A program made the position numbers and the translations under genes. A stretch of 64,000 nucleotides of DNA, from contig CP099650.1 in assembly GCA_024123915.1 (NCBI GenBank), positions 6,014,001-6,078,000 on the forward strand, read 5' to 3'. The notes below the pieces were generated by a model. That model was not told the origin of the DNA. It searched no databases and saw nothing but the letters and a program-made list of their open reading frames with translations. This document shows, in pieces, positions 11,810 through 21,686 of the stretch; position 1 is the stretch's first letter; every line of letters begins with the position of its first letter. The stretch comes from Oxalobacteraceae bacterium OTU3CAMAD1 (GTDB lineage: Bacteria; Pseudomonadota; Gammaproteobacteria; Burkholderiales; Burkholderiaceae_D).

Positions 11810-12814
11810 TCACGGCCGCACGGCGGCGCCGACGCGCGCGGGCGCCGGTTCGAACACCGCCGCTCCGCTGCTGAAGCCCAACAGCCGTTCCTGGCGCAGC
11901 CGGTAGGCCAGGTAGAACAGCGCCAGCGGCCCGGCCACGCCGGCCAGCATGCCCGCCGCCAGGTGCAGCGGCACGTTGCTCACACCCAGCTTCGTCAGCA
12001 GCATGCGCGCGCCGGCCGTGGCGAACACGTGCGCCAGAAAGATGGGCATCGATGCCAGCCCCAGCAACTCGAACACGCGCCGCAGGCCCGGCGCCGCCTG
12101 CAGGTTGCCAATTTGCAACACCAGCAGGATGCCGAGGAAGGCCGCGCAGACCGCGCTCGGCGCCCGGTAGCCGCCCATGCGGCTGGCCACGTAGACGGCG
12201 ATACCGAGCCCGAGCACGGTTGCCGCGATGCTGGCGGCGCCGGAGAGGCGCACCACGATGGATTTCATATGCGGCGCCAGGTAAATGCCGGCCACATAGA
12301 AGATCAGCATGCTGAATGGATTGGCGAGCACCGGCAACGCCGTGACCAGGTAGATGCCGGCCGGGTAGGCCGCCACCGCGAACAGGGCCAGCCGCAGCGG
12401 GTCGGTGCTGAAGAACCGCGCCAGCAGGTGGCAGACGAAGATCGCGGAGAGGAACCAGTACTGGAACACCGGTGCCCAGAGGATCGACAGCAGCGCCTCC
12501 ATCGTCACCGGATTGTTGGCGCCGCCGACGGCCAGCTGCATGCCGCCCTGCAGGAACGTCCACAGGAAATACGGGTAGACGATGGTCGGTATCTTGCTGC
12601 TGATGAAATTGTCGCGGGACATGCCGCGCGCCGCGTTGATTCCTGCCAGCAAGAAAAACAAGGGCATGTGGAAGGTGTAGACGACATAGTCCGAGAACAC
12701 CAGCGGACTGTCGGCAGGTACCAGCCCGGCCGCCACCAAGCCGCGCAGCACGTGGCCGTACACGACCAGCAGAATGCCGATCCCGCGCGCCGCGTCCCAT
12801 AATTGTTCTCTCAT
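11810..12814 (-). CDS. Membrane acyltransferase family 3 protein
   Basis: 334-residue polytopic membrane protein with about ten hydrophobic helices. It begins with the family-typical DAARGIGILLVVYGHVLRG, which carries the conserved Arg and His of Acyltransferase_3/OafA-type O-acetyltransferases. These enzymes usually acetylate cell-surface sugars using cytoplasmic acyl-CoA; the acceptor here is unknown. GGAGG lies only about 3-4 bases from the ATG at 12814, unusually close. Just upstream (around 12867-12880) is a near-palindrome, ACAACATTGTTGT. It lies downstream of ggt on the same strand. Confidence 0.85.
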   Translation of the reverse strand: MREQLWDAARGIGILLVVYGHVLRGLVAAGLVPADSPLVFSDYVVYTFHMPLFFLLAGINAARGMSRDNFISSKIPTIVYPYFLWTFLQGGMQLAVGGANNPVTMEALLSILWAPVFQYWFLSAIFVCHLLARFFSTDPLRLALFAVAAYPAGIYLVTALPVLANPFSMLIFYVAGIYLAPHMKSIVVRLSGAASIAATVLGLGIAVYVASRMGGYRAPSAVCAAFLGILLVLQIGNLQAAPGLRRVFELLGLASMPIFLAHVFATAGARMLLTKLGVSNVPLHLAAGMLAGVAGPLALFYLAYRLRQERLLGFSSGAAVFEPAPARVGAAVRP

Positions 12815-12887
12815 ATGCCTCCCGCGCCGCTAGGCAGTCTTTCGGTAATCGACGATGGTACCATAAAACAACATTGTTGTGCTAATG

Positions 12888-14678
12888 TTACTGTCCCAAC
12901 ACGATGCCCTCGCGACGCGGATCGGCGCCGCCGAACCATTGCACCTTGCCGTCGACGACGCGGCGCTGGATGCCCTGCAGGCCGGAGTTCTGGTCCCCCT
13001 CGCGCACCTGGTGGCCGCGCGCCTTGAGTTCCTCGATCACCGCCGGCGCCACGCGCCCGGCCTCGATTTCGGTCGGGCCGTTGCGGCTGCCCATGTTCGG
13101 CAGGCTGATGGCCTGCTGCACGTCGAGCTGCCAGTCCAGGGTCCCGACCAGCACCTTGGCCACGTAATTGATGATGGCCGAACCGCCCGGCGAACCGGTG
13201 GCCAGCACCAGCCGGTGCGTGCCCTTGTCGAACACCAAGGTGGGCGACATCGCGCTGCGCGGGCGTTTGCCGGCCTGCACCCGGTTGGCGATCGGACCGT
13301 CGGCGTCCTGAGAATCGAACGAAAAGTCGGTCAACTGGTTGTTCAGCATGAAACCGTCGACCATCTGGCGCGCGCCGAAGGCGTCTTCCACCGAGGTGGT
13401 CATCGACAGGCCACCGCCAAAGGCGTCGACCGCCACGAAATGCGACGTCGAGGGCTTGTCGATGGCGGTGTCGGTGCCCCACGCCACCTGCATGGTGGCC
13501 GGCGTGCCGTAGCTGGCGCGCCCCATCGAGCGCTCGCCGATCAGCGAGGCGCGCTGCGCCAGGTAGGCCTTGTCCAGCATCGCGCTGACGCCTTTGCCCG
13601 GCAACGGCACGAAATCGGTGTCGGCCACGTAGCGGTTGCGGTCCGCGTAGGCCAGCCGGCCCGCCTCCGAGAACAGGTGGATGCCTTCGGCGGTGGGCAT
13701 GCCGTTGACCGGTTTGTACGGGCTGATGTCCTTGACCTCCAGGATGCCCAGCATCTGGGCGATGGCGATGCCGCCGGACGACGGCGGCGGCGCGCCGCAC
13801 ACGGTCCAAGCCTTGTAGTCGCTGCAGATCGGCGCGCGCTCCCGGGCCTGGTAGCCGGCGATATCGGCGGCGGTCAGCTTGCCCGGATTGGTCGGATGCG
13901 AGGCCACCTTGGCGGCGATGTCGCGCGCGATGCGGCCCTTGTAGAAGGCGTCCGCGCCGCCGGCGGCGATCTCGCGCAGGGTGCGCGCCAGTTCCGGGTT
14001 TTTCAGGAGGTAGCCGACGGGGCGCGGCTTGCCGTCGTCGTCGAAGAAGTATTTTTTGGCGACGGGATCGCGGGCCAGGTAACGGTCGTAGGAAATCAGC
14101 GCGTTCAGGCGCGGGCTGACGGCGAAGCCCTCCTCGGACAGTTTGATTGCCGGCGCGAACAGCGTTTTCCACGGCAGCTTGCCATGCTGCTTGTGCGCCA
14201 GCTCCAGCATGCGCAGCACGCCGGGCGCGCCCACCGAACGGCCGCCGATCACGCCGAGCTCGCGCGAGACGGCCTTGCCGTCGGCGTCCTGGAACAGGTG
14301 CTCGTCGGCCGACGCGGGCGCCGTTTCGCGGCCGTCGTACGACTGCACCCGTTTGCCGTCCGAGTAAAGCATGAAGGAGCCGCCGCCGATGCCGGACGAT
14401 TGCGGCTCGACCAGGGTCAAAACCAGCTGGGTGGCGACGGCGGCGTCGATCGCCGCGCCGCCCTGCTTCAGCATCTGGTAGCCGGCCTGCGTGGCCAGCG
14501 GATTGGCCGCTGCGACCATGAATTTTTGCGAGGACTTGCCGGCCTTTTCGGCATAGCCGGTGGCGATTTCCGGTGCCGCGTCCGGAGTCGCGCGTTGCGC
14601 ATGGACCGGCGCATGCAGAACGGCCAGCAACGGCATGGCCAGTGCGGCGCTGCGCGCCAGTGTCTTCAAACGAATCAT
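12888..14678 (-). CDS. ggt: Gamma-glutamyltransferase, periplasmic
   Basis: 596-residue Ntn-hydrolase that cleaves glutathione and other gamma-glutamyl compounds. A Sec signal peptide ends near HAPVHAQRA (about residue 27). The autocatalytic processing site and nucleophile Thr411 lie in STSHFVAVDAFGG, and SMTTSVEDAFG follows in the small subunit. The length matches bacterial GGTs (about 580). The start has a GAGAGC Shine-Dalgarno. A GC-rich hairpin (14695-14732) lies in the leader. The likely role is periplasmic glutathione salvage. Confidence 0.95.
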   Translation of the reverse strand: MIRLKTLARSAALAMPLLAVLHAPVHAQRATPDAAPEIATGYAEKAGKSSQKFMVAAANPLATQAGYQMLKQGGAAIDAAVATQLVLTLVEPQSSGIGGGSFMLYSDGKRVQSYDGRETAPASADEHLFQDADGKAVSRELGVIGGRSVGAPGVLRMLELAHKQHGKLPWKTLFAPAIKLSEEGFAVSPRLNALISYDRYLARDPVAKKYFFDDDGKPRPVGYLLKNPELARTLREIAAGGADAFYKGRIARDIAAKVASHPTNPGKLTAADIAGYQARERAPICSDYKAWTVCGAPPPSSGGIAIAQMLGILEVKDISPYKPVNGMPTAEGIHLFSEAGRLAYADRNRYVADTDFVPLPGKGVSAMLDKAYLAQRASLIGERSMGRASYGTPATMQVAWGTDTAIDKPSTSHFVAVDAFGGGLSMTTSVEDAFGARQMVDGFMLNNQLTDFSFDSQDADGPIANRVQAGKRPRSAMSPTLVFDKGTHRLVLATGSPGGSAIINYVAKVLVGTLDWQLDVQQAISLPNMGSRNGPTEIEAGRVAPAVIEELKARGHQVREGDQNSGLQGIQRRVVDGKVQWFGGADPRREGIVLGQ

Positions 14679-14694
14679 GGGCTCTCCAAATAGA

Positions 14695-14732
14695 GGGCGC
14701 GCTGTCGGGGAAGGCCTCCCTTAGGCGCGCCC
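14695..14732 (-). terminator. GC-rich hairpin between the SDR gene and ggt
   Basis: Arms GGGCGCGC (14695-14702) and GCGCGCCC (14725-14732) enclose a purine-rich loop. On the minus strand it is followed by TCTATTT, a weak U-tract. It may terminate the upstream SDR transcript, or act as a structured ggt leader. Confidence 0.45.
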
Positions 14733-14771
14733 GATCACTCTGGCATCCTACACGAAATCGTTTAAAGCGTT

Positions 14772-15530
14772 TTACTTGGCTTGCATGCGGATAGCGCCGT
14801 CCAGGCGGATGGTCTCGCCGTTCAACATCGTATTCTCGATGATGGCCTTGGCGAGATGGGCGTATTCATGCGGCTTGCCCAGGCGTGGCGGGAACGGCAC
14901 CATGGCGCCGAGCGCGTCGCGCACCTCGGCGGGCATGCCCATCAACATCGGCGTCTCGAAGATGCCCGGCGCGATGGCCATCACGCGGATGCCGCTGCGG
15001 GCCAGGTCGCGCGCCATCGGCAAGGTCAGGCCGGCGACGGCGGCCTTGGACGACGCGTAGGCGGCCTGCCCCATCTGGCCGTCGAAGGCCGCCACCGAGG
15101 CGGTATTGATGATGACGCCGCGCTCGCCGGTATCGATGGCGGCGTTCTTGCCCATCGCCTCGGCCGCCAGGCGCGCCATGTTGAAGGTGCCGACCAGGTT
15201 GATATTGATGGTGCGCTGGAACAGTTCGAGCGGATGGGCGCCTTCCTTGCCGACGGTCTTGGCGGCCGGCGCGATGCCGGCGCAGTTGACCAGGCCGCGC
15301 AGCGTGCCCAGCGCCACGGCCGCCGCGACCGCGCGCACGGCGTCGGCCTCGGCGGTCACGTCGGTTTGAATGAACACGCCGTTCAACTCGGCGGCCAGCG
15401 CCTGGCCGGCCTCGGCCTGCACATCGGCCAGCACGACCTTGCCGCCGGCCTCGACGATCATACGCGCCGTCGCCGCGCCCAACCCGGACGCCCCGCCGGT
15501 GATGAGAAATACATTGTCCTGAATCTGCAT
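14772..15530 (-). CDS. SDR, 3-hydroxyacyl-CoA dehydrogenase type 2-like
   Basis: 252-residue short-chain dehydrogenase with TGGASGLG near residue 12, NCAG near residue 85 and the YASSKAAVAG catalytic segment. It closely resembles type-II 3-hydroxyacyl-CoA dehydrogenases (HSD17B10/FadB2x group) that oxidise short or branched 3-hydroxyacyl-CoAs. The ATG at 15530 is preferred over a TTG six codons upstream because GGGAG sits about 9 bases before it. A perfect 20-bp palindrome lies 18 bases upstream of this ATG, so the gene is probably controlled by a MerR/LiuR-type regulator of acyl-CoA catabolism. That regulator link is inferred from motif resemblance. Confidence 0.85.
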   Translation of the reverse strand: MQIQDNVFLITGGASGLGAATARMIVEAGGKVVLADVQAEAGQALAAELNGVFIQTDVTAEADAVRAVAAAVALGTLRGLVNCAGIAPAAKTVGKEGAHPLELFQRTININLVGTFNMARLAAEAMGKNAAIDTGERGVIINTASVAAFDGQMGQAAYASSKAAVAGLTLPMARDLARSGIRVMAIAPGIFETPMLMGMPAEVRDALGAMVPFPPRLGKPHEYAHLAKAIIENTMLNGETIRLDGAIRMQAK

Positions 15531-15548
15531 AAGTCTCCCTGTTCTCAA

Positions 15549-15568
15549 TGACGTTTACGTAAACGTCA
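15549..15568. promoter_or_regulatory. Perfect 20-bp palindrome, candidate LiuR-type operator
   Basis: TGACGTTTACGTAAACGTCA is identical to its own reverse complement and lies just upstream of the hydroxyacyl-CoA dehydrogenase start. It looks like the TTTACGTAAACGTCA-type sites reported for the MerR-family regulator LiuR in proteobacteria. The assignment rests on memory of that motif, not on a search. Confidence 0.6.
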
Positions 15569-15695
15569 ATCACAACCAATTGTAGCGGAAAACCCCAGCG
15601 GGGTCAGGTCCGACATTCGGACACGAACTAAACCACATCACTGTTGTGCTGGTGTCCGAATGTCGGACCTGAGGTGTTCCGGGTTTCGCGGACAG

Positions 15696-16562
15696 TTAAT
15701 GAAGCACACGAAACTGCGCTTCAAAGGATGCAGGCGTTTGATAGCCCAAGGTCTGATGCAAGCGCATCCGATTGTAGTACACCTCGATGTAATCGCGAAC
15801 CACGCCCAGGGCCTCGGCTCTCGTTGAAAAGAGTTGCCTATGCATGGTTTCGTTTTTCAGGTTTGAAAAGAAGCTTTCCGCCACGGCATTGTCCCAACAA
15901 TTGCCTTTGCGACTCATGCTCGGCAGCGCCCCGTGTTTGGCTAGCAGGTTGCGGTAGTCGGCGCAGCCGTACACGGAGCCTTGGTCGCTGTGGAAGATGA
16001 TCCCGGGCGCAGGTCGCCGGTGTTCCATCGCCATGGACAACGCCGCCATCGGTAACGTGGCCGCCTGCCTGGTGTCCGTCGACCAGCCCACCACCCGGCG
16101 TGCGAACAAGTCCAGTACCACGGCCAGATGCAAGAATCCCTCTTTAGTGCGCAGCACTGTCATATCGCCGACCCACACCTGGTTCGGAGCGCCGACCTGA
16201 AAGGCGCGCTTGACCAAGTCCGGCGCTGGTGGCAGCACCCGTTCTTTCGCCTTGCTGGCGCGAAAACGCTTGGCGCGGGTAGTTTGTATGCCCTCCAGCT
16301 TTCTCAGCCTGGCCACGCGGTGTTTTCCACAACAGATGCCTGCGCTATTGAGCAGGCGCCACGTTTTCAATATCCCGGGTGCCGAGCGGTGGCGCATATG
16401 GATCTTGACGATCTCTTGGCGCATGGCCAGATCTTCCCGGCTTCGCAGGCTCGGCGGTGCCGTCTTGAAGGCGTAGTAGCCGCTGCGGCCCACGTCGAGC
16501 GCCAGACACAGCGCTTTGACTGAAAACTCGCTTCGATGCTCGTCGATGACGGCGTACTTCAC
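15696..16562 (-). CDS. IS3-family transposase OrfB (DDE catalytic domain)
   Basis: 288-residue retroviral-type integrase. An HTH_21 segment (HRSAPGILKTWRLLNSAG, residues 57-74) is followed by the rve core with the DDE triad: Asp in WVGDMT, Asp in FHSDQGSVYG and Glu in WDNAVAESFF. Its ATG overlaps the orfA TGA (ATGA), but it is normally translated as the C-terminal part of the OrfAB frameshift fusion. All catalytic motifs are intact. Confidence 0.95.
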   Translation of the reverse strand: MKYAVIDEHRSEFSVKALCLALDVGRSGYYAFKTAPPSLRSREDLAMRQEIVKIHMRHRSAPGILKTWRLLNSAGICCGKHRVARLRKLEGIQTTRAKRFRASKAKERVLPPAPDLVKRAFQVGAPNQVWVGDMTVLRTKEGFLHLAVVLDLFARRVVGWSTDTRQAATLPMAALSMAMEHRRPAPGIIFHSDQGSVYGCADYRNLLAKHGALPSMSRKGNCWDNAVAESFFSNLKNETMHRQLFSTRAEALGVVRDYIEVYYNRMRLHQTLGYQTPASFEAQFRVLH

Positions 16563-16918
16563 TTCTTGAGGCGAGTTAAGTACGCATCTAACTTTTTTAG
16601 GATGGCCAGCTCCTGTTCGGCCTTGGCCAGTTGGCGACGCAGTTGCTCGACCTCGCTCAATTCACTGACCGCAGGACGACCTGGCGAGCGCAATTGGCCG
16701 CCAGATGGCTGCTCTTCGAGCTGCTTGGCCCATTTGTAGAGCTGATTACGACGCAAACCAAGCTCCAACGCCAAGGCCGTCGCGCTCTGCTTGTCATCAT
16801 GTAGCCGGGAGATCGCAGCGCGCTTGAATTCATCCGTAAACACGGCCCGCTGCTTCGGCACCGGCTCCGCCGATGTCGGAATGATCTCTCGTTTGGAAGG
16901 TGACTGTTTCTTTTCCAT
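16559..16918 (-). CDS. IS3-family transposase OrfA (HTH protein)
   Basis: 119-residue protein with a helix-turn-helix (FKRAAISRLHDDKQSATALA, then LGLRRNQLYKW) and a leucine-rich coiled coil (VEQLRRQLAKAEQELAILKKL). It binds IS ends and modulates transposition. Near its 3' end the heptamer A_AAA_AAG is in the zero frame, and a -1 shift enters orfB. Confidence 0.93.
   Translation of the reverse strand: MEKKQSPSKREIIPTSAEPVPKQRAVFTDEFKRAAISRLHDDKQSATALALELGLRRNQLYKWAKQLEEQPSGGQLRSPGRPAVSELSEVEQLRRQLAKAEQELAILKKLDAYLTRLKK
16592..16598 (-). other. Programmed -1 frameshift heptamer A_AAA_AAG (orfA/orfB)
   Basis: On the minus strand the codons CTA AAA AAG (Leu-Lys-Lys of orfA) present A AAA AAG in the correct phase. 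The -1 frame is open from here into orfB (VRCVLNSPQEVKYAVIDE), giving an OrfAB fusion transposase. Confidence 0.85.
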
Positions 16919-17016
16919 GAATATCCTCTCAGGACGTATTGTCCTCTATTTGGATGTCCATGAAACCCGGGCTATCTCAACCTGACCCCGGGGTTGGGCG
17001 CGTTAGCGCTCAGGCC

Positions 17017-17046
17017 GTGTAGCAATGGAGGACCTGACCCTGGAGT
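17017..17046. repeat. Single arm of a REP-like repeat
   Basis: The stretch GTGTAGCAATGGAGGACC then TGACCCTGGAGT matches the right arm of the perfect hairpin at 44883-44913 with one substitution (CCCT for CCCC) within its length. No complementary left arm is nearby, so this is a half-element beside the IS-split hairpin. Confidence 0.8.
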
Positions 17047-17058
17047 GTTACCGGAGCA

Positions 17059-17535
17059 TCAGCACTGCAGCCAGGCGCCGTTTCGTTGGCACATCTTGCC
17101 GGCCGGTGTGATCGTGGTGGTGCCCGGGCCGGCGTTGTGGCGCACGCCGCTGGCGTCGTAACAGCCGCCGGCCGTGCAGCCGATCGCGGGAATCGGCGTT
17201 CCCGGCGGTTGCATCAGCGTTTCGATCGGGGTGGAGGGCTGCGGCTTGAGCATGGCGACTTGCGGTGCGAGCTTGTTGCGGGGCATCGGCTGTATCGTCA
17301 ACGGCACCGGTCTGCGGGGCATCGGCTCGGCTGCGGGCGCGGTCCGGCACGGCTCCACAGCGAGCCCTTTGCCGTCCGCGCTGAGCTTGCACACGGGCAG
17401 CTTGGCGTAGGCATCCTCACTTGCCGCCGCCTTCGCCGCCGCCTCCCCAGGCGCGGGCTGGCCCCAGGCATTGGAGCAAAGTAAGGATCCAAGCAAGAAC
17501 GCCGCCGTCAGCGCGGCTGGTTTCAGAGATTTCAT
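17059..17535 (-). CDS. Secreted hypothetical protein
   Basis: 158 residues from the ATG at 17535, chosen because GGAAGGTG lies about 6 bases upstream (an in-frame start 15 bases earlier has none). A Sec signal peptide (AALTAAFLLGSLLCSNAWGQ) is followed by an Ala/Pro-rich region and a C-terminal part with five cysteines, ending CQRNGAWLQC, which may form disulfides in the periplasm. No family was recognised. It sits between the REP/IS block and hppA. Confidence 0.7.
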   Translation of the reverse strand: MKSLKPAALTAAFLLGSLLCSNAWGQPAPGEAAAKAAASEDAYAKLPVCKLSADGKGLAVEPCRTAPAAEPMPRRPVPLTIQPMPRNKLAPQVAMLKPQPSTPIETLMQPPGTPIPAIGCTAGGCYDASGVRHNAGPGTTTITPAGKMCQRNGAWLQC

Positions 17536-17630
17536 TTCATCACCTTCCAAAGTGACCGCCTGTCTATATTATTAGCAGGCGGCGCGCCGCACGGAAGGCT
17601 TTGAAACAATTCGTAACCTCTGGCACCCTC

Positions 17631-19841
17631 TTACCTGGCCGGCGCCGGTGCCGGCTCGGATGCCGGCGGCGGTGGCGGCGGCATGCCCGGCGCCACCGGC
17701 GCGCCTTCCGTCAAAGGCGAGGCCGAACGCGGCGGCGGCGGCACTTCGGCCGGCAACGTCCGCGCCGGGGCGTGCGCGGCCATCACCGGGACGCTCACCG
17801 CCAGCCAGCCCGAGGCCGGCAACAACGGCACCAGCAGCAGCGCGACGATGTTGATGATCTTGATCAGCGGATTGACGGCCGGACCGGCCGTGTCCTTGTA
17901 CGGGTCGCCGACCGTGTCGCCGGTGACCGCCGCCTTGTGCGCCTCCGAACCCTTGCCGCCGAAGTGGCCGTCCTCGATGTATTTCTTGGCGTTGTCCCAG
18001 GCGCCGCCGCCCGTCGTCATCGAGATGGCGACGAACAGGCCGGTGACGATGGTGCCCATCAGCATGCCGCCCAGGGCTGCCGATCCCAGCAGCATGCCGA
18101 CGACCACCGGCACCACCACCGGCAGCAGCGACGGCACGATCATTTCCTTGATGGCCGAGGCGGTCAGCATGTCGACCGCCTTGTCGTACTCCGGCTTGCC
18201 GGTGCCGTCCATGATGCCCTTGATGTCGCGGAACTGGCGGCGCACCTCCACCACCACGGCGCCGGCCGCGCGCCCCACCGCTTCCATCGCCATCGCGGCG
18301 AACAGGTAGGGGATAAGGCCGCCGATGATCAGGCCGACGATGACCATCGGATTGGACAGGTCGAAGGTGATGCTCTTGCCCGCCGATTCGAGCGCGTGCG
18401 TGTAGTCGGCAAACAGCACCAGCGCGGCCAGCCCGGCCGAACCGATGGCGTAGCCCTTGGTGACGGCCTTGGTGGTGTTGCCCACGGCGTCGAGCGGGTC
18501 GGTGATGGCGCGCACCGATTCCGGCATGCCGGCCATTTCGGCGATGCCGCCGGCGTTGTCGGTGATCGGGCCGTAGGCGTCGAGCGCGACGACGATGCCG
18601 GCCATCGACAGCATCGAGGTGGCGGCGATGGCCACGCCGTACAGCTGCCCCAGCTGGTACGACACCAGGATCGCCGCGCACACGGCCAGCACCGGCCACG
18701 CGGTCGACTTCATCGACACGCCCAGCCCGGCGATGATGTTGGTGCCGTGCCCGGTGGTGGAAGCCTCGGCGATATGTTTGACGGGATAGAAATCGGTGCC
18801 GGTGTAGTACTCGGTGATGTAGACCATCAGCCCGGTGAGCACGATGCCGACCACGGTGCAGCCGAGCATGCGCATGCGCATCGCCTCGTCCGGCCAGACC
18901 TGCCACGTGACGACCGCGAAGCCGATCAGCGACAGCCCGGCGGCCCACCACAGGCCGGTGTACAGCGCCGACATGATCTTCTTGCCCGGCTTGGCCTTGA
19001 CCATCGAGCAGCCGATGATGGAGGCGATGATGGAGACCGCCCCCAGCAGCAGCGGATAGACGACGGCCGTGCTCGACGTGGTCATCAACAGCGCGCCCAG
19101 CAGCATGGTGGCGATCAAGGTGACGACGTAGGTTTCAAACAGATCGGCGGCCATGCCGGCGCAATCGCCGACGTTGTCGCCGACGTTGTCCGCGATCACG
19201 GCCGGGTTGCGCGGGTCGTCCTCGGGGATGCCCGCCTCGACCTTGCCGACCAGGTCGGCGCCGACGTCGGCGCCCTTGGTGAAGATGCCGCCGCCGAGCC
19301 GCGCGAAGATCGAGATCAGCGAGGCGCCGAACGCCAGCCCGATCAACGGCTCGATGACCTTGTGCAAGTTAGGCCCGAGATCGGGCGGCAGGCCGGCGAT
19401 CAGGTACATATAAAACAGCACCACGCCCAGCAGCCCGAGCCCGACCACCAGCATGCCGGTGATGGCGCCGCCCTTGAAGGCGACGTCGAGCGCTTCGTTC
19501 ATGCCCTTGGTGGCGGCCTGCGCGGTGCGCACGTTGGCGCGCACCGAGACGTTCATGCCGATGAAGCCGCACGCGCCAGAGAGCACCGCGCCGATCAGGA
19601 AGCCGATGGCGGTGTTGATATCGAGTAGTACGCCGATGAGGATGAGCAGCACCAAGCCGACGATGCCGATGGTGCGGTACTGGCGCGCCAGGTAGGCGGC
19701 GGCGCCTTGCTGAATCGCCAGTGAAATTTCCTGCATGCGCGGGTTGCCCGCGTCCTGGCGCAAAATCCAACTACGTGACCATAAACCGTAAACCACGGCG
19801 ATAACGCCGCAACCGACTGCTAACCAAAGACTGGCTGCCAT
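17631..19841 (-). CDS. hppA: Membrane-bound proton-translocating pyrophosphatase, K+-independent
   Basis: 736-residue integral membrane enzyme with about 16 helices that couples PPi hydrolysis to proton pumping. The substrate-binding signature [18 protein letters not shown] and [18 protein letters not shown] are intact. Lys458 in GNTTKA occupies the position that distinguishes K+-independent from K+-dependent (Ala) enzymes. The start at 19841 has AGGGG 9 bases upstream; reading further upstream gives no hydrophobic or conserved sequence. The last ~45 residues are a Pro/Ala-rich tail (PPPP tracts), beyond the usual family C-terminus. Confidence 0.96.
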   Translation of the reverse strand: MAASLWLAVGCGVIAVVYGLWSRSWILRQDAGNPRMQEISLAIQQGAAAYLARQYRTIGIVGLVLLILIGVLLDINTAIGFLIGAVLSGACGFIGMNVSVRANVRTAQAATKGMNEALDVAFKGGAITGMLVVGLGLLGVVLFYMYLIAGLPPDLGPNLHKVIEPLIGLAFGASLISIFARLGGGIFTKGADVGADLVGKVEAGIPEDDPRNPAVIADNVGDNVGDCAGMAADLFETYVVTLIATMLLGALLMTTSSTAVVYPLLLGAVSIIASIIGCSMVKAKPGKKIMSALYTGLWWAAGLSLIGFAVVTWQVWPDEAMRMRMLGCTVVGIVLTGLMVYITEYYTGTDFYPVKHIAEASTTGHGTNIIAGLGVSMKSTAWPVLAVCAAILVSYQLGQLYGVAIAATSMLSMAGIVVALDAYGPITDNAGGIAEMAGMPESVRAITDPLDAVGNTTKAVTKGYAIGSAGLAALVLFADYTHALESAGKSITFDLSNPMVIVGLIIGGLIPYLFAAMAMEAVGRAAGAVVVEVRRQFRDIKGIMDGTGKPEYDKAVDMLTASAIKEMIVPSLLPVVVPVVVGMLLGSAALGGMLMGTIVTGLFVAISMTTGGGAWDNAKKYIEDGHFGGKGSEAHKAAVTGDTVGDPYKDTAGPAVNPLIKIINIVALLLVPLLPASGWLAVSVPVMAAHAPARTLPAEVPPPPRSASPLTEGAPVAPGMPPPPPPASEPAPAPAR

Positions 19842-19984
19842 AGATGTCCCCTTATTTTTATTGAACGAGCCTACAAACCACACTTCAGTAGCTGTCCGGT
19901 GGGACAGCCGACTAACCTGCGAACTGCAAAACGTCAAATCGGGAGGGCATCCAGCTTGGGCCGGCCTGGTGAACACAAGGGCGT

Positions 19985-20009
19985 AAAAAAAGCGGACGCT
20001 CGGTCCGCT
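19985..20009 (-). terminator. Rho-independent terminator of adk
   Basis: On the minus strand AGCGGAC-CGAGC-GTCCGCT is followed by seven T residues, 13 bases after the adk stop codon. Confidence 0.88.
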
Positions 20010-20021
20010 CTACTTTACCGC

Positions 20022-20687
<666 letters not shown>

Positions 20688-20912
20688 CTAAAACAGATTT
20701 TGGATGTGGTTAGTGTGTGTGTGGAAACAGTAGAAATACTGCAAGTCCGACTATGTTGGTACGAAACTTACCACAAAACTTCGTCTAAACGCCAATTTGT
20801 GACGGCTTGCGCCGTTGTTCACTGGCAAAACAGGAGCATACAGAGATATTCCGTATGAATATCGCACCTGCTGCCTGTTTATGATTGATTTATGCCGGTA
20901 AGCTGATCTATA

Positions 20913-21683
20913 TCAATACAACAGCCGGACACGTTCCAGATCTTCCGGCGTGTCGACGCCGGCGGCCGGCGCCGAGTCGGTGACATGGACGGCGATCGGA
21001 TAGCCGTGCCACAGCACGCGCAGCTGCTCCAGCGCTTCGATCGATTCCAGCGGCGAGACGTCCAGCGCCGGATAGGCTTGCAGGAAATCGTTGCGGTAGG
21101 CGTACAGTCCGATGTGACGGAGCGGTACGTAGCCGGCTGGCAGTGCATCTTTGGACTGCGCAAAGGCGTCGCGGTTCCACGGTATGGTCGCGCGGGAGAA
21201 ATAAAGGGCCCGGCCGGCCTTGTCCAACACCACCTTGACCACGTTCGGGTTGAAGGCGTCGGCGGCGTCGTGCAGCGGATGGGCGCAGGTCGACATCGGC
21301 ACGTCGGCGCCGATGCGGGCGGCGGCCGCTTGCAGCAGGGCCGGGTCGATCAGCGGCTCGTCGCCCTGCAGGTTAACGACGACGGCGTCGGCCGGCAGAT
21401 TCAGGGTGCGCGCCACTTCGGCGATGCGGTCGGTGCCGGACGGATGGTCGGCACGGGTCATGCACACTTCCACGCCATGCAGTTCGCAGGCGGCGCGGAT
21501 GTCTTCGTGGTCGGTGGCGACGATGATGCGCGCCGCGCCCGCAAGGGCGGCGCGCTCGGCCACGCGGACCACCATCGGCTTGCCGCCGAGGTCGGCCAGC
21601 GGCTTGTTCGGCAAGCGGGTCGACGCCAGCCGCGCCGGGATGATGACGATGAACGGAGACACCGGGTTGGAGACGGACTGCAC
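20913..21683 (-). CDS. kdsB: 3-deoxy-manno-octulosonate cytidylyltransferase (CMP-KDO synthetase)
   Basis: 256-residue cytoplasmic enzyme activating KDO with CTP for lipopolysaccharide inner core. It has the nucleotidyltransferase signature [31 protein letters not shown] and RHIGLYAYR. It starts 3 bases after the trm112 stop, in the LPS operon with lpxK. Confidence 0.97.
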   Translation of the reverse strand: MQSVSNPVSPFIVIIPARLASTRLPNKPLADLGGKPMVVRVAERAALAGAARIIVATDHEDIRAACELHGVEVCMTRADHPSGTDRIAEVARTLNLPADAVVVNLQGDEPLIDPALLQAAAARIGADVPMSTCAHPLHDAADAFNPNVVKVVLDKAGRALYFSRATIPWNRDAFAQSKDALPAGYVPLRHIGLYAYRNDFLQAYPALDVSPLESIEALEQLRVLWHGYPIAVHVTDSAPAAGVDTPEDLERVRLLY

Positions 21684-21686
21684 CGC

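Larger units (their letters stand above)
15670..16979 (-). mobile_element. Complete IS3-family insertion sequence, 1310 bp
   Basis: The ends are imperfect 25-bp inverted repeats beginning TGAG and sharing CCGGGTTTC and GGACA (19 of 25 match). A direct repeat ACC flanks both ends (15667-15669 and 16980-16982), the 3-bp target duplication usual for IS3 elements. It contains intact overlapping orfA and orfB with a canonical frameshift heptamer, so it appears functional. It sits inside a palindromic repeat. Confidence 0.93.
15600..16989. repeat. REP-like hairpin split by the IS3 element
   Basis: The left arm is 15600-15624 (GGGGTCAGGTCCGACATT then CGGACAC). The right arm is split into 15652-15669 and 16983-16989. 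Removing the IS and one ACC target copy restores a perfect 25-base complementary arm, flanked by AACCCC/GGGGTT that also pair. The core GGGGTCAGGTCC/GGACCTGACCCC is shared with the hairpin at 44807-44913 and the half-element at 17017. Confidence 0.9.

Noticed and set aside
19842..19976. N-terminal extension of hppA
   Set aside because: Extra residues are not hydrophobic or conserved, and AGGGG precedes the ATG at 19841.
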